DNA of 64,000 nt from DAOUAM01 sp034433305 (GTDB lineage Bacteria > Chloroflexota > Dehalococcoidia > Lucifugimonadales > DAOUAM01), in contig DAOUAM010000028.1 of assembly GCA_034433305.1 (NCBI GenBank), positions 1-64,000 on the forward strand, in the 5' to 3' direction. Shown in pieces: positions 33,188 to 42,124 of the stretch. The notes below the pieces were generated by a model that saw only the letters and a list, made by a program, of their open reading frames with translations, was not told where the DNA came from and searched no databases. How positions within the stretch are numbered: position 1 is the first letter of the stretch; each line of letters starts with the position of its first letter. A program made the position numbers and the translations under genes.

Positions 33188-34318
33188 CTACCGGAAGGCC
33201 GGGATTACCTCCTTGCCGAAGAGCCTTATGGATTCCTTGACTTTCTCATGGGGTATCTGGTCGGTCTGCATGATGAGGAGTACCTGGTCAACGCCGATTT
33301 CCTCGTGGCGCTTGACGCACTGGATGCAGGAGTCGGGGTCGCCAGCGACGATGACGCCGCGCTCGCACAGCAGGTCTGCGGGGAGTTCGCCCAGCATGGC
33401 GCGGGGCACACCGCCTCCACCCAGGTCCTGCTCGCCGCCCAGGAAGCGCTGGAAATGCGCCTGAAGGTGGTCCGGCACGCCACCCCAGGCCGCCAGCAGA
33501 CGCTCATAGACCTCCTTGCGGTCGGCGGAGTAAGGCCGGTTGGGACCGAAGAACTCCTTGATGGCACGGGCGCCCAGCTCCCGTGCTTCCCTGTCGTTGG
33601 CGCCACAGTGGCCTATGGTGAAGTTGGCCCACTGGTTGTTGACAAAGCAGCCCACCGGCGTGGCGCTCTTGATGTTCTCGCGGTACTCGTCTATGAACTT
33701 CTTCATGCCGGCGGGGGCGCCGGAGCCGAAGGATAGCACGCCGATGCCGTGCCTGGCCGCCATCTGGTAGCTGGTGGGCTGCGTGCAGGCCATCCATATG
33801 GGCGGATGAGGCGACTGGAGAGGTTTGGGAAGTATCTCCCTGGGAGGCACCCTGAAGAAGCGGCCCTCCCATGTAAACTTGCCCTGGGTCATCCAGATCC
33901 TGGGGACCATCTGCAGCGCCTCTTCCATGATGTCCCTGGTGTCCCTGGGGTCTATGCCCAGGCCCTCCTGCTCGTAGGGGCTGCTGCGGCCCACGCCGAA
34001 CTCCACTCGCCCACCGGACAGGTGGTCCACCATGGCGACACGCTCGGCCACCTGGATGGGCCGGTGATTGGGCAATACCACCACGCCAAAGCCCAGCCTG
34101 ATACGGCGAGTCAACCGGGCCAGGCTGGAGATGATGACCTCGGGCGCCGACGAGCCGGAGAAGGTGGTCAGGAAGTGGTGCTCCACGAACCACAGGTAGT
34201 CGAACCCCACCTCGTCGGCAAGGACACACTGCTCCAGCGTTTCTTCGATGAGGGCGGTGTAGTCCACCTGGAAGTCCTCATGAGGCCGCTGCATCTCGTA
34301 GAGCAGGCCGAACTTCAT
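33188..34318 (-). CDS. luciferase-like (LLM) flavin-dependent monooxygenase
   Basis: 376-residue LLM-class protein beginning MKFGLLYEMQRP. It shows the bacterial-luciferase-like pattern: DYLWFVEHHFLTTFSGSSAPEVIISSLA, RIRLGFGVVVLPNHRPIQVAERVAMVDHLSGGRVEFGVGRSS (in parts), and a long insertion before HPPIWMACTQPTS. It is likely an FMN-dependent monooxygenase with a separate flavin reductase; the substrate is unknown. Such enzymes are expanded in SAR202-type Chloroflexota, where they are proposed to attack recalcitrant organic matter. It is flanked by cupins and a ketopantoate-reductase-like gene, a plausible small catabolic neighbourhood. Confidence 0.88.
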   Translation of the reverse strand: MKFGLLYEMQRPHEDFQVDYTALIEETLEQCVLADEVGFDYLWFVEHHFLTTFSGSSAPEVIISSLARLTRRIRLGFGVVVLPNHRPIQVAERVAMVDHLSGGRVEFGVGRSSPYEQEGLGIDPRDTRDIMEEALQMVPRIWMTQGKFTWEGRFFRVPPREILPKPLQSPHPPIWMACTQPTSYQMAARHGIGVLSFGSGAPAGMKKFIDEYRENIKSATPVGCFVNNQWANFTIGHCGANDREARELGARAIKEFFGPNRPYSADRKEVYERLLAAWGGVPDHLQAHFQRFLGGEQDLGGGGVPRAMLGELPADLLCERGVIVAGDPDSCIQCVKRHEEIGVDQVLLIMQTDQIPHEKVKESIRLFGKEVIPAFR

Positions 34319-34529
34319 GGTGCGCCTCCTATTCGGTTTTCAACGGGGCATGGCCCGCCAGCCTCGGATAAGCCATACTGTAAACATCGCCCCAGGCGGT
34401 GTCAACCGACAGGGACTGAGAGGGCACCTTCGGCGGAGCCGATGGGTTTGCAGGGGAATGAGACGCCGGCTATGATAGTGCCCGGCCAGGCGCGGCAGGG
34501 TGACCGCGCAGGCACGGAGGGACACTGGC

Positions 34530-35459
34530 ATGAAGGTACTGGTCATGGGCGCCGGCGCCGTGGGCGGGTACTTCGGCGGAGTGCTGGCCAGAAAGGGCGA
34601 GGACGTGACCCTCGTGGCGCGGGGCGAGCAGCTTGCGGCTATCAGGGAGCACGGGCTGCGCGTGGAAAGCGCCGCCCACGGTGCCTTCGTCGTCCGCCCC
34701 AGGGCGGTGGAGAGAGCGGACGGCACCTGGCAGGCCGACCTGGTGCTATACTGCGTCAAGAGCTACGACAACCCCCAGGCCATAGAGGCCATGAGGCCGG
34801 CAGTTGGGCCAGCCACTACTGTCCTTACGCTCCAGAACGGCGTGGGCAGCGGCGACGCCCTGGCCAGGGCCTTCGGGCGGGAGCATGTGCTGCTGGGCGC
34901 TGCCTACATCGAGGCTATGCGCAAGGCACCAGGCATCGTGGCCCAGGCGGGCTCTCAGCGCATCGTCTTCGGCGAGGAGGACGGCCGTCGGACTCCCAGG
35001 GCGCTGCGCGTGCTGGACACCCTGAAGGGCGCTGGCATAGATGCTGTCCTGTCGTCCAACATCGCCCGGGACCTGTGGGGCAAGCTCATCTTCATCTGCG
35101 CCCTAAGCGGTATGAGCTGCATCACCAGGGCCTCCTTCGCCGAGGTGCTGGACACGCCGGAGACGCTGGAGTTGACCTGGCGCGTCATGCGGGAGGCCGA
35201 GGCCGTGGGCAGGGCCAGGGGCATTCCCCTGGACACGGGTATTGTCGAAGCCACCATGGCCGAGTTCCAGGCGACCAAGCACGACCTCATCTCCTCCATG
35301 TACCTGGACCTGCAGGCCGGCAACCCTCTGGAGCTGGACGTCATCAACGGGGCTGTCGTGAGAATTGGAAGAGAACTGGGAGTCCCCACGCCGGTCAACG
35401 ATTTTATTGTCGCGTGCCTGCGAATAGCCAGCAACCGGGCGCAACAGCGCCTGGCCTGA
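34530..35459 (+). CDS. 2-dehydropantoate 2-reductase family protein (ketopantoate reductase-like)
   Basis: 309-residue Rossmann enzyme of the PanE/ApbA family. GAGAVGGYFGGVLARKGEDV is the NADP-binding motif, a Lys/Asn-containing LYCVKSYDNPQAIEA and TVLTLQNGVGSGDAL follow, and the C-terminal helical domain contains LWGKLIFICALSGMSCI and DLQAGNPLELDVINGAV. Canonical PanE reduces ketopantoate in pantothenate synthesis, but many paralogues act on other 2-oxo acids; without panB or panC nearby the pathway stays open. GGAGGGACACTGGC precedes ATG 34530. Confidence 0.85.
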   Translation: MKVLVMGAGAVGGYFGGVLARKGEDVTLVARGEQLAAIREHGLRVESAAHGAFVVRPRAVERADGTWQADLVLYCVKSYDNPQAIEAMRPAVGPATTVLTLQNGVGSGDALARAFGREHVLLGAAYIEAMRKAPGIVAQAGSQRIVFGEEDGRRTPRALRVLDTLKGAGIDAVLSSNIARDLWGKLIFICALSGMSCITRASFAEVLDTPETLELTWRVMREAEAVGRARGIPLDTGIVEATMAEFQATKHDLISSMYLDLQAGNPLELDVINGAVVRIGRELGVPTPVNDFIVACLRIASNRAQQRLA

Positions 35460-35482
35460 AAAACTTGCCAGGAGGCAGTGCC

Positions 35483-35812
35483 ATGTCGTACTTCGTGGAC
35501 CCTTCGGAAGTGAAGCGGAGAGAGCTAGCGCCTGGGGTGACCCTGCGCACCATGTGGGGCGACAGGATTATGATGAGCATCGTGGAGATCGCCCCGAAGG
35601 CGGTGGTACCTGCCCACAAGCACCCCCACGAGCAGGCCGGCCTGGTGCTCCACGGCGAGTTCGAGTTCACCATAGGCGGCGTGACGAAGCGGGTGAAGCA
35701 GGGCGACGCCTATATCATCCCTGGCGGCGTGGAGCACAGCCTGGTCGGCTCCGATGGCTGGGCGCTGGCGCTGGACATCTTCAGTCCGCCACGGGAGGAG
35801 TACAAGTCCTGA
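35483..35812 (+). CDS. cupin-domain protein
   Basis: 109-residue single cupin starting MSYFVDPSEVKRRELAPGV. First motif PAHKHPHEQAGLVLHGEFEF carries H-x-H plus a later His, and second motif IPGGVEHSLVGSD the last ligand, so a metal site is intact. AGGAGGCAGTGCC precedes the ATG. It lies 23 bases after the ketopantoate-reductase-like gene, so the two are co-transcribed. The role is unknown; it is a different cupin subgroup from the two at 32.5-33.2 kb. Confidence 0.87.
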   Translation: MSYFVDPSEVKRRELAPGVTLRTMWGDRIMMSIVEIAPKAVVPAHKHPHEQAGLVLHGEFEFTIGGVTKRVKQGDAYIIPGGVEHSLVGSDGWALALDIFSPPREEYKS

Positions 35813-35955
35813 AGGCCGCGCGCATGGCCTCCCCGGCTTCAGATAACGACAGGGCCACGGTGAGCGCACCTGGAGGGTGTGTCGGGAGTCTTGTTTTACC
35901 CCTTATCAGGGGACGTGATGTCCATTGGCGCCGCGCCGGTGGTAAGGCAAAGCCT

Positions 35956-36114
35956 GCCCCCTCTCTGGCTCTCCCCCAGAGGGGGCGAGAACAGTCCCTG
36001 CCCCCTGTGGGGGAAGGCCGGGAAGGGGGCCAGAGGCCAGCCCCCTCTCTGGCTCTCCCCCAGAGGGGGCGAGGACCCTCCATTCCCCCTTTGGGGGAAG
36101 GCCAGGAAGGGGGC
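35956..36114. repeat. two-unit intergenic tandem repeat with nested hairpins
   Basis: Copy 1 begins at 35956 and copy 2 at 36040 (period 84 bases). They are nearly identical for the first 33 bases and again for the last 30, with a variable middle. Each unit contains two palindromes: a CCCCCTCTCTGG/CCAGAGGGGG pair and a CCCCC-3 bases-GGGGG hairpin. It lies in the gene-free stretch 35813-36358 between a cupin and ackA. Outside it that stretch shows only a possible -10 element at 36308. It resembles the pyrimidine-rich intergenic repeat families scattered through many GC-rich genomes; a small-RNA or terminator-like role is possible. Confidence 0.75.
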
Positions 36115-36307
36115 ATGAGTCCTGCCAATGGGCAAGGCTTTGGACACACCTCCCTCACAGGTCAGTCGGTGGCCCGAGGGAGACTCCGTCGTCGCTGACG
36201 GAGGAGGTATTCCTGACTCCTTGTGAAAGCCAGATAGCCCGGCAGTCCGCGTGAGGGGGCCGCAAGGGCAGTAACTCCACGATTTATGCCTCCACATGGT
36301 TGAGGGG

Positions 36308-36313
36308 TATAAT
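36308..36313 (+). promoter_or_regulatory. possible -10 element for ackA-xfp
   Basis: A perfect TATAAT 46 bases before the ackA start; no good -35 at the correct distance. Confidence 0.4.
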
Positions 36314-36358
36314 GGGTATGTAGGCTGTGTTAGAGGCGGTACCCGGCTGGCGGTCCAC

Positions 36359-37603
36359 ATGAAGGTCGTTGCCATCAACTGCGGCAGCTCATCCCTGAAG
36401 TTCAGCCTGATGGAGACCTCTGGGGAGGCCGCGGACGCTCGCCAGGAGCGGCGACTGGCCGAAGGCTCCATCCAGCGGATAGGCAGCGGGCCGGGCCGCG
36501 TCCGATTTTACCGGGAAGGCGCCCAGTCCCTGGAAGAGACCGCCAGCATGGGCAGCCACGGTGAGGCCGCCCTGAGGGTCATACAGTGGCTGGACTCCCT
36601 GGGACTCCTGGGCCACGGTGGAGTGGAGGCTTTCGGCCATAGAGTAGTGCATGGCGGGGACAGGCTGGCCCAGCCGGCCATCATCAGCCAGCCAGTCATC
36701 GAGGCCATAGAGGATGTCAGCGAGCTAGCGCCGCTGCACAACGGCCCCTCGCTGGCGGCAGTCCGGGCGGCCAGGGCTGCCCTGGGGCCAGACTTCCCCA
36801 TGGTGGCAGTCTTTGATACGGCTTTCCATCACGGTCTGCCGGAGCACGTAGGCCAGTACGCCCTCCCATACTGGCTGGCCCAGCGGCACCGCATCCGCCG
36901 GTACGGGTTCCATGGCATCGCCCACAGGTACATGGTGGAACGCTACTCAGCCATCTCCGGGCCCCAGGCAGCAGCCACTAGCCTTGTCACCCTACAGCTA
37001 GGCAATGGGTGCTCGGCTACAGCCGTCAAAGAAGGCCGGTCCATGGACACATCCATGGGCTTTACACCGCTGGAGGGCCTCATGATGGGCACCCGCTCAG
37101 GCGACCTGGACCCCGCGCTGGTCGTGGCCCTGGCCCGCAAGGAGGGTGCGAGCATGGAGGAGGTCGAGGACTGGCTGAATACTCGCTCTGGCCTGCTGGG
37201 AGTATCCGGGCGCTCCGCCGACATGCGCGAACTGCTGGACGCAGAGGCGCGGGGCGACCGCCGCGCCGCGCTGGCGATAGAGATGTTCTGCTACAGGGCG
37301 CGCAAGTACATCGGGGCCTACATGGCCGCGCTGGGAGGCGCCGACGCCATACTTTTCGGCGGCGGCATTGGAGAGAACGCGCCGGCCATCAGGGCTCGCA
37401 TCTGCCAGGGAATGGAGTGGTGCGGCCTGGTGCTGGATGCCGGGCGCAATGCCGCCATGGTGGGCCGCGAAGGGCGCATCAGCGCTGGTGCGGCCACAGT
37501 CCACGCCTACGTCATCAGAGTGGACGAGGAGCTGCTTATAGCCAGGGATACGGCGCGAACGCTGGCCGCTGCCCGCCAGGCTAGCAGCCCAGGAGGGGTG
37601 TGA
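36359..37603 (+). CDS. ackA: acetate kinase
   Basis: 414-residue acetate kinase interconverting acetyl phosphate + ADP and acetate + ATP. Signatures are VVAINCGSSSLKFSL (first acetokinase motif), GHRVVHGGDR, a FDTAFHHGLP segment, YGFHGIAHRYM (second motif) and MGFTPLEGLMMGTRSGDLD, followed by FGGGIGENA. MKVVAIN at 36359 is chosen because the family starts exactly here. It is co-transcribed with the phosphoketolase, whose start codon follows the stop with no gap, so it removes acetyl phosphate and makes ATP. Confidence 0.95.
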   Translation: MKVVAINCGSSSLKFSLMETSGEAADARQERRLAEGSIQRIGSGPGRVRFYREGAQSLEETASMGSHGEAALRVIQWLDSLGLLGHGGVEAFGHRVVHGGDRLAQPAIISQPVIEAIEDVSELAPLHNGPSLAAVRAARAALGPDFPMVAVFDTAFHHGLPEHVGQYALPYWLAQRHRIRRYGFHGIAHRYMVERYSAISGPQAAATSLVTLQLGNGCSATAVKEGRSMDTSMGFTPLEGLMMGTRSGDLDPALVVALARKEGASMEEVEDWLNTRSGLLGVSGRSADMRELLDAEARGDRRAALAIEMFCYRARKYIGAYMAALGGADAILFGGGIGENAPAIRARICQGMEWCGLVLDAGRNAAMVGREGRISAGAATVHAYVIRVDEELLIARDTARTLAAARQASSPGGV

Positions 37604-40099
37604 ATGCAGGGGACTCGTGAGGTGTCCTTGATGGACGAGGCCGAGGCCGTGCGCCAGGAGGAGTGGGTGAGGTTGTACCGGCGCAGCCACCCCGAGGCGG
37701 ACCGCTGGGCCGCAGGCTATGGCCGCATCCAGCACAGCACCGAGACTCAGGCCAGGGTCTTCACCATGGCCGAGGTGCTGCGCACCGCGGACGTGCGCGG
37801 TGACGGCGTGCCTCTGTTCGAAGTCCTGTATGCCGCCGACAGGGTCGCCAGCGCCGGCATGTGGCTGGTGGTGCACATGACCTACGCCAGTAGGGTGTAC
37901 CTGGACGGGAGAGACCTGTCACGGGACGACTTCAAGCCACACCCCGAAGGCCACACGGGAGGCTCCCTGAATATGGTGCCCGCCTACGTGGGCTACATGG
38001 CTATCAACGCCATCACGGGACATACCCGCTCCTGGATAATGGGCCAGGGCCACTGCGTGGCGGCCATAGACAGCGTTGACCTGCTGCTGGACAACATGGC
38101 CCAGGCCCATGCGGAGCGCTACTCCCTGAGCGACGAGGGCCTCACCCGCTACGTCCAGGACTTCTACTCCTACCGTCTGCGGCCCGACGGGGAGCAGGAG
38201 TCCCCGCTGGGGAGCCACGTCAACGCTCACACCGCTGGCGGACTGGCCGAGGGCGGCTACCTGGGCTTCGTGGAGCTCCAGTACGCACACATGCCGCTGC
38301 CGGGCGAGCGCCTGGTCGCCTTTCTGAGCGATGGCGCCTTCGAGGAGCAGCGCGGCAACGACTGGGCGGCACGCTGGTGGCGCGCCGACGACTCAGGGCT
38401 GGTGTTGCCTATCATGATTTGCAACGGCAGGCGCATAGACCAACGCACCACCATGTCCCAGCAGGGCGGCGTGGACTGGCTGGTCCAGCACCTGAGACTC
38501 AACAGCTTCGACCCCATAGTGTTTGATGGCAGAGACCCGGCGGCCTTCGCCTGGGCCATATTCGAGATGGAGTCCAGGCTGCAGGCCGCCGCTGAGGCTG
38601 TACGCTCCAGGGGCGCTCATTACCCTGTGCCGCTGCCTCACGGCATAGCCGTCGCCCCCAAGGGAGCGGGGTTCTACGGAGAGGGCACGAACCTGGCCCA
38701 CAACCTGCCCCTCATGTCCAACCCTCACACCGACGAGGTGGCGGCGCAGCGCTTCAACGAGAGCGCCCGGCGGCTGTGGGTGCCGGCAGGCGAGTTGAAG
38801 GAGGCCACCGGCGAGCTCCAGCACCATCGGGCCTCCGAGCGGCCCAGGGAGAAGGACAACCCTCTGGTACACCGGGACGTGCGGCTAAGGGAGTTGGCCC
38901 CCCTGGTGTCCCAGCCCGTGCCTGCCGACCGGCAGGCCCCTTCTCTGTGGAGCAGGTCTTCGCCCATGCAGGCGGTGGACGCCATGTTCCTGGCGACGGT
39001 CCAGGCCAATCCGCACCTGCGGCCGCGGGTGGGCAACCCGGACGAGATGCGCTCCAACCGCATGCAGCAGACGCTGGATGCTCTCAAGTTCCGCGTGACC
39101 GGGCCAGAGCGTGGGGTGCCGGAGGACGTCCACGGCGCCGTGGTCACAGCACTGAACGAGGAAGCGGTGGCCTCCGCCGCGCTGGCCAACAAGGGGGGCA
39201 TCAACATCATCGTGACCTACGAGGCTTTCGCCACCAAGATGCACGGCGTGGTGCGGCAGGAGATCACCTTCACGCACCAGTGCCACAGGGCAGGGCGGCA
39301 CCAGGGCTGGCTCGCCATCCCGCTGGTGCTTACGTCCCACACCTGGGAGAACGGCAAGAACGAGTACTCCCACCAGGACACTTCCATGGTGGAGGCGATG
39401 CTGGGGGAATACTCGGACATCTCCAGGCCCATGTTCGTCCCGGACTACAACACCGCAGCCATGGTGATGCACGGGGTGTACCAGCACCAGGGCCAGGTCT
39501 GGACCCTGGTGGTGCCCAAGGACGCCAGGGTGCCCAACCTGTTCAGCCTTGATGAGGCGGCCCAGCTCCTGGACCAGGGTGCGCTGCGGCTGGACTGGGC
39601 CGGTTTCGATGGCGAAGAGCCGAGGGTAGTGCTGACGGCTGTAGGCGCCTACCAGCTTGAGCAGGTGCTGCTGGCCTCCCGCCGCCTGTCGGAGCGCCGG
39701 GTACCGCACTCGGTGGTCTGTATGCTGGAGCCAGGCAGGTTCCGCCAGCCCCGGACGGAGGGCGAAGAGGCCCACCTGGCCCCAGCCCATTACCGGGAAG
39801 CCCTTTACCCGGGGCCTGTTCCTGCCCGCGTCATAGTCACGCACACCCGGCCCGAGCCAATACTGGGAGTGCTGCGGCCCCTGGACACCGGCTGGGGCAA
39901 GACTATAGGCCTGGGGTTCATCGGCCACGGCGGCACGCTGGACACAGGGGGCATGCTATTCGTCAACCGCTGCACCTGGGCGCACGTGCTGCTGGCTGTG
40001 GCAAACTGCGCCGACATCCGCGCGGACGCGCTGCTGACCTCCCAGGAGCTTGCGGCCTTGCAGGGCAGGGTGTCGCCCCAGGGGGTGGTCATTCAGTAG
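37604..40099 (+). CDS. xfp: xylulose-5-phosphate/fructose-6-phosphate phosphoketolase
   Basis: 831-residue thiamine-diphosphate enzyme cleaving xylulose 5-phosphate or fructose 6-phosphate with phosphate to acetyl phosphate plus glyceraldehyde 3-phosphate or erythrose 4-phosphate. N-terminal pyrimidine-binding domain with HTGGSLNMVPAYVGY; pyrophosphate-binding loop LSDGAFEEQRGNDW; PP domain with PHGIAVAPKGAGFYGEGTNLAHNLPL (in parts); C-terminal domain with LTSHTWENGKNEYSHQDTS and VPDYNTAAMVM. The length is slightly above the usual 790-820 residues. AGGAGGGG precedes the ATG. Together with ackA this is a complete bypass of lower glycolysis to acetate. Confidence 0.93.
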   Translation: MQGTREVSLMDEAEAVRQEEWVRLYRRSHPEADRWAAGYGRIQHSTETQARVFTMAEVLRTADVRGDGVPLFEVLYAADRVASAGMWLVVHMTYASRVYLDGRDLSRDDFKPHPEGHTGGSLNMVPAYVGYMAINAITGHTRSWIMGQGHCVAAIDSVDLLLDNMAQAHAERYSLSDEGLTRYVQDFYSYRLRPDGEQESPLGSHVNAHTAGGLAEGGYLGFVELQYAHMPLPGERLVAFLSDGAFEEQRGNDWAARWWRADDSGLVLPIMICNGRRIDQRTTMSQQGGVDWLVQHLRLNSFDPIVFDGRDPAAFAWAIFEMESRLQAAAEAVRSRGAHYPVPLPHGIAVAPKGAGFYGEGTNLAHNLPLMSNPHTDEVAAQRFNESARRLWVPAGELKEATGELQHHRASERPREKDNPLVHRDVRLRELAPLVSQPVPADRQAPSLWSRSSPMQAVDAMFLATVQANPHLRPRVGNPDEMRSNRMQQTLDALKFRVTGPERGVPEDVHGAVVTALNEEAVASAALANKGGINIIVTYEAFATKMHGVVRQEITFTHQCHRAGRHQGWLAIPLVLTSHTWENGKNEYSHQDTSMVEAMLGEYSDISRPMFVPDYNTAAMVMHGVYQHQGQVWTLVVPKDARVPNLFSLDEAAQLLDQGALRLDWAGFDGEEPRVVLTAVGAYQLEQVLLASRRLSERRVPHSVVCMLEPGRFRQPRTEGEEAHLAPAHYREALYPGPVPARVIVTHTRPEPILGVLRPLDTGWGKTIGLGFIGHGGTLDTGGMLFVNRCTWAHVLLAVANCADIRADALLTSQELAALQGRVSPQGVVIQ

Positions 40100-40233
40100 T
40101 CCTGTTTTGTTCACAGGACGTTTCCTGGGGGCCACGGTGATTTATCTTCATAATCAGGGAACTTTCGCCTTGCGAAACGCATCGGATATATGTACAAAGG
40201 ACTCCCATAGAACTTGTGAAATGTGTTGGAGCT

Positions 40234-41934
40234 ATGACATCAGCAGATCTTCCTAGAGTTGCCTACTTCACCATGGAAGTAGGTCTTGAGTCGGCCATGC
40301 CCACATATAGTGGCGGCCTGGGGGTGCTGGCGGGTGACACGCTTCGGTCGGCCGCCGACCTGGGCGTGCCGATGGTATGCGTCACGCTGCTCCACCGCAA
40401 GGGCTACTTCCGGCAGCACATTGACGCCCACGGTAACCAGACTGAAAGCCCGGCCATCTGGTCTCCCGAGGACTTCCTGGAAGCCCTTCCCTTCAGGGTA
40501 TCCGTGAACATAGAGAGGCGCAACGTGCTCATCAGGGCCTGGCGCTACAACGTCAGGGGGCTGTCCGGGCACGTGGTCCCCGTCTATTTCCTGGACACCT
40601 TCTTGCCCGAGAACGCGCCGGAAGACCAGGCGCTGACGGACTACCTGTACGGCGGCGATGAGCGGTACAGGCTGTGTCAGGAGGTGGTGCTGGGCATGGG
40701 CGGCATCTCCATGCTGCGGGCACTGGGCTACGAGCGCATCCAGACTTACCACATGAACGAGGGGCACTCGGCCCTGCTGACGCTGGCGCTGCTGGAGGAG
40801 CAGGCCCGGGGGCGCGGACTGCACGCCGCCACCGAGTCGGACATCGAGTCGGTACGTCAGCGGTGCGTGTTCACCACCCATACGCCGGTGGCCGCCGGGC
40901 ACGACCGGTTCCCTGTATCCCTGGTCAGCCGCGTGCTGGGGGACGAGCGGGCCTCGGCGCTGGCCAAGCCGGAATGGGCCAACAACGGCATGCTGAACAT
41001 GACCTACCTGGGGCTGTACTTCTCCAGGTACATTAACGGCGTGGCCCTGCGCCATGGCGAAGTCTCCCGGGCCATGTTCCCACACCACCTGGTCAACGCT
41101 ATCACCAACGGCGTCCACGCGGCGACCTGGACCGCCGAGTCGTTCGCCAGGCTCTACGACAAGCACATACCCGAGTGGCGCCACGACAACCTTTACCTGC
41201 GCTACGCCGTCAGCATACCGCTGGGCGAGGTGCGGCAGGCCCACGCCGAGGCCAAGAAGGACTTGCTGGCCCTGGTGAGGGAGCAGGCTGGCGTCCACCT
41301 GGACCACATGGCCTTCACCATAGGATTCGCCAGGAGGGTGACGGCCTACAAGCGCGCAGACCTGCTCTTCAGCGACCTGAAGCGGCTGCGGCGCATGGTG
41401 CAGCAGGTGGGGCCGTTGCAGGTAGTGTATGCTGGCAAGGCACATCCCCACGACCAGGACGGCAAGGCGCTCATCCGGCGCATCTTTGAGGCCGCCGCGG
41501 CCCTGGGCAACGACCTGCGCGTGGTGTTCCTGCCGGACTACGATATGTCCCTGGCCAGGAACATCATAGCCGGCGTGGACATCTGGCTCAATACGCCGCA
41601 GAAGCCGCGCGAGGCGTCGGGCACCAGCGGCATGAAGGCCGCCCTCAATGGTGTGCCCAGCCTCAGCGTGCTGGACGGCTGGTGGATTGAAGGCCACGTC
41701 GAGGGAGTCACCGGCTGGTCCATCGGCGACGACCGGACTCAGGGCAGCGACCAGGCCAAGGAGGTCGCGTCCCTCTACGACAAGCTGGAGTACATTATCC
41801 TGCCCATGTTCTACGAGCGGCCCAACGAGTACGCCGCTGTCATGCGCTCCGCCATCGCCCTCAACGGTTCCTTCTTCAACTCCCAGCGCATGGTGCTCCA
41901 GTACCTGGAGAACGCCTACCTGATCAACGACTGA
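40234..41934 (+). CDS. glgP: alpha-glucan (maltodextrin/glycogen) phosphorylase
   Basis: 566-residue GT35 phosphorylase of the compact TIGR02094-like class, releasing glucose 1-phosphate from alpha-1,4 glucans. PLP-site block EASGTSGMKAALNGVPSLSVLDGWW holds the conserved Lys. Other family blocks are MEVGLESAMPTYSGGLGVLAGD, YHMNEGHSALL and TPVAAGHDRF. It lacks the N-terminal extra domain of the 800+ residue forms. ATG 40234 is preferred although spacing to GGAG is short; GTG 40216 would add six residues. It feeds hexose phosphate to the neighbouring phosphoketolase. Confidence 0.9.
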   Translation: MTSADLPRVAYFTMEVGLESAMPTYSGGLGVLAGDTLRSAADLGVPMVCVTLLHRKGYFRQHIDAHGNQTESPAIWSPEDFLEALPFRVSVNIERRNVLIRAWRYNVRGLSGHVVPVYFLDTFLPENAPEDQALTDYLYGGDERYRLCQEVVLGMGGISMLRALGYERIQTYHMNEGHSALLTLALLEEQARGRGLHAATESDIESVRQRCVFTTHTPVAAGHDRFPVSLVSRVLGDERASALAKPEWANNGMLNMTYLGLYFSRYINGVALRHGEVSRAMFPHHLVNAITNGVHAATWTAESFARLYDKHIPEWRHDNLYLRYAVSIPLGEVRQAHAEAKKDLLALVREQAGVHLDHMAFTIGFARRVTAYKRADLLFSDLKRLRRMVQQVGPLQVVYAGKAHPHDQDGKALIRRIFEAAAALGNDLRVVFLPDYDMSLARNIIAGVDIWLNTPQKPREASGTSGMKAALNGVPSLSVLDGWWIEGHVEGVTGWSIGDDRTQGSDQAKEVASLYDKLEYIILPMFYERPNEYAAVMRSAIALNGSFFNSQRMVLQYLENAYLIND

Positions 41935-42067
41935 CAAAGTCCCTTCTCATATGGCAGGCTGAAAGGGGTGGCCGTCCCATCCCTCCTATCCAGGGATGTT
42001 TCTGCGGCAAGGGTGGACGGGGCCGACAGGCCCTGCCTTCTCTTTTGTGCAACACCGACAATAACAG

Positions 42068-42097
42068 AGCAGGGGCGAGCCGAAGCCCGCCCCTGCT
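42068..42097 (-). terminator. hairpin terminator-like structure after sodN
   Basis: Inverted repeat AGCAGGGGCG.../...CGCCCCTGCT with one internal mismatch and a short loop. Read on the minus strand it is followed by TCTGTTATTGT, 28 bases downstream of the sodN stop codon. It may serve both converging transcripts. The rest of 41935-42124 holds no gene. Confidence 0.55.
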
Positions 42098-42124
42098 ACA
42101 CAGGACAGTCCCCTGAAAGTAGGG

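Noticed and set aside
33749..35812. A 687-codon plus-strand frame
   Set aside because: Only its last 109 codons form a real cupin; the rest is antisense or out of frame to the luciferase-like and reductase genes.
35956..36114. CRISPR array
   Set aside because: Only two long units with internal palindromes, no short regular repeats, spacers or cas genes.
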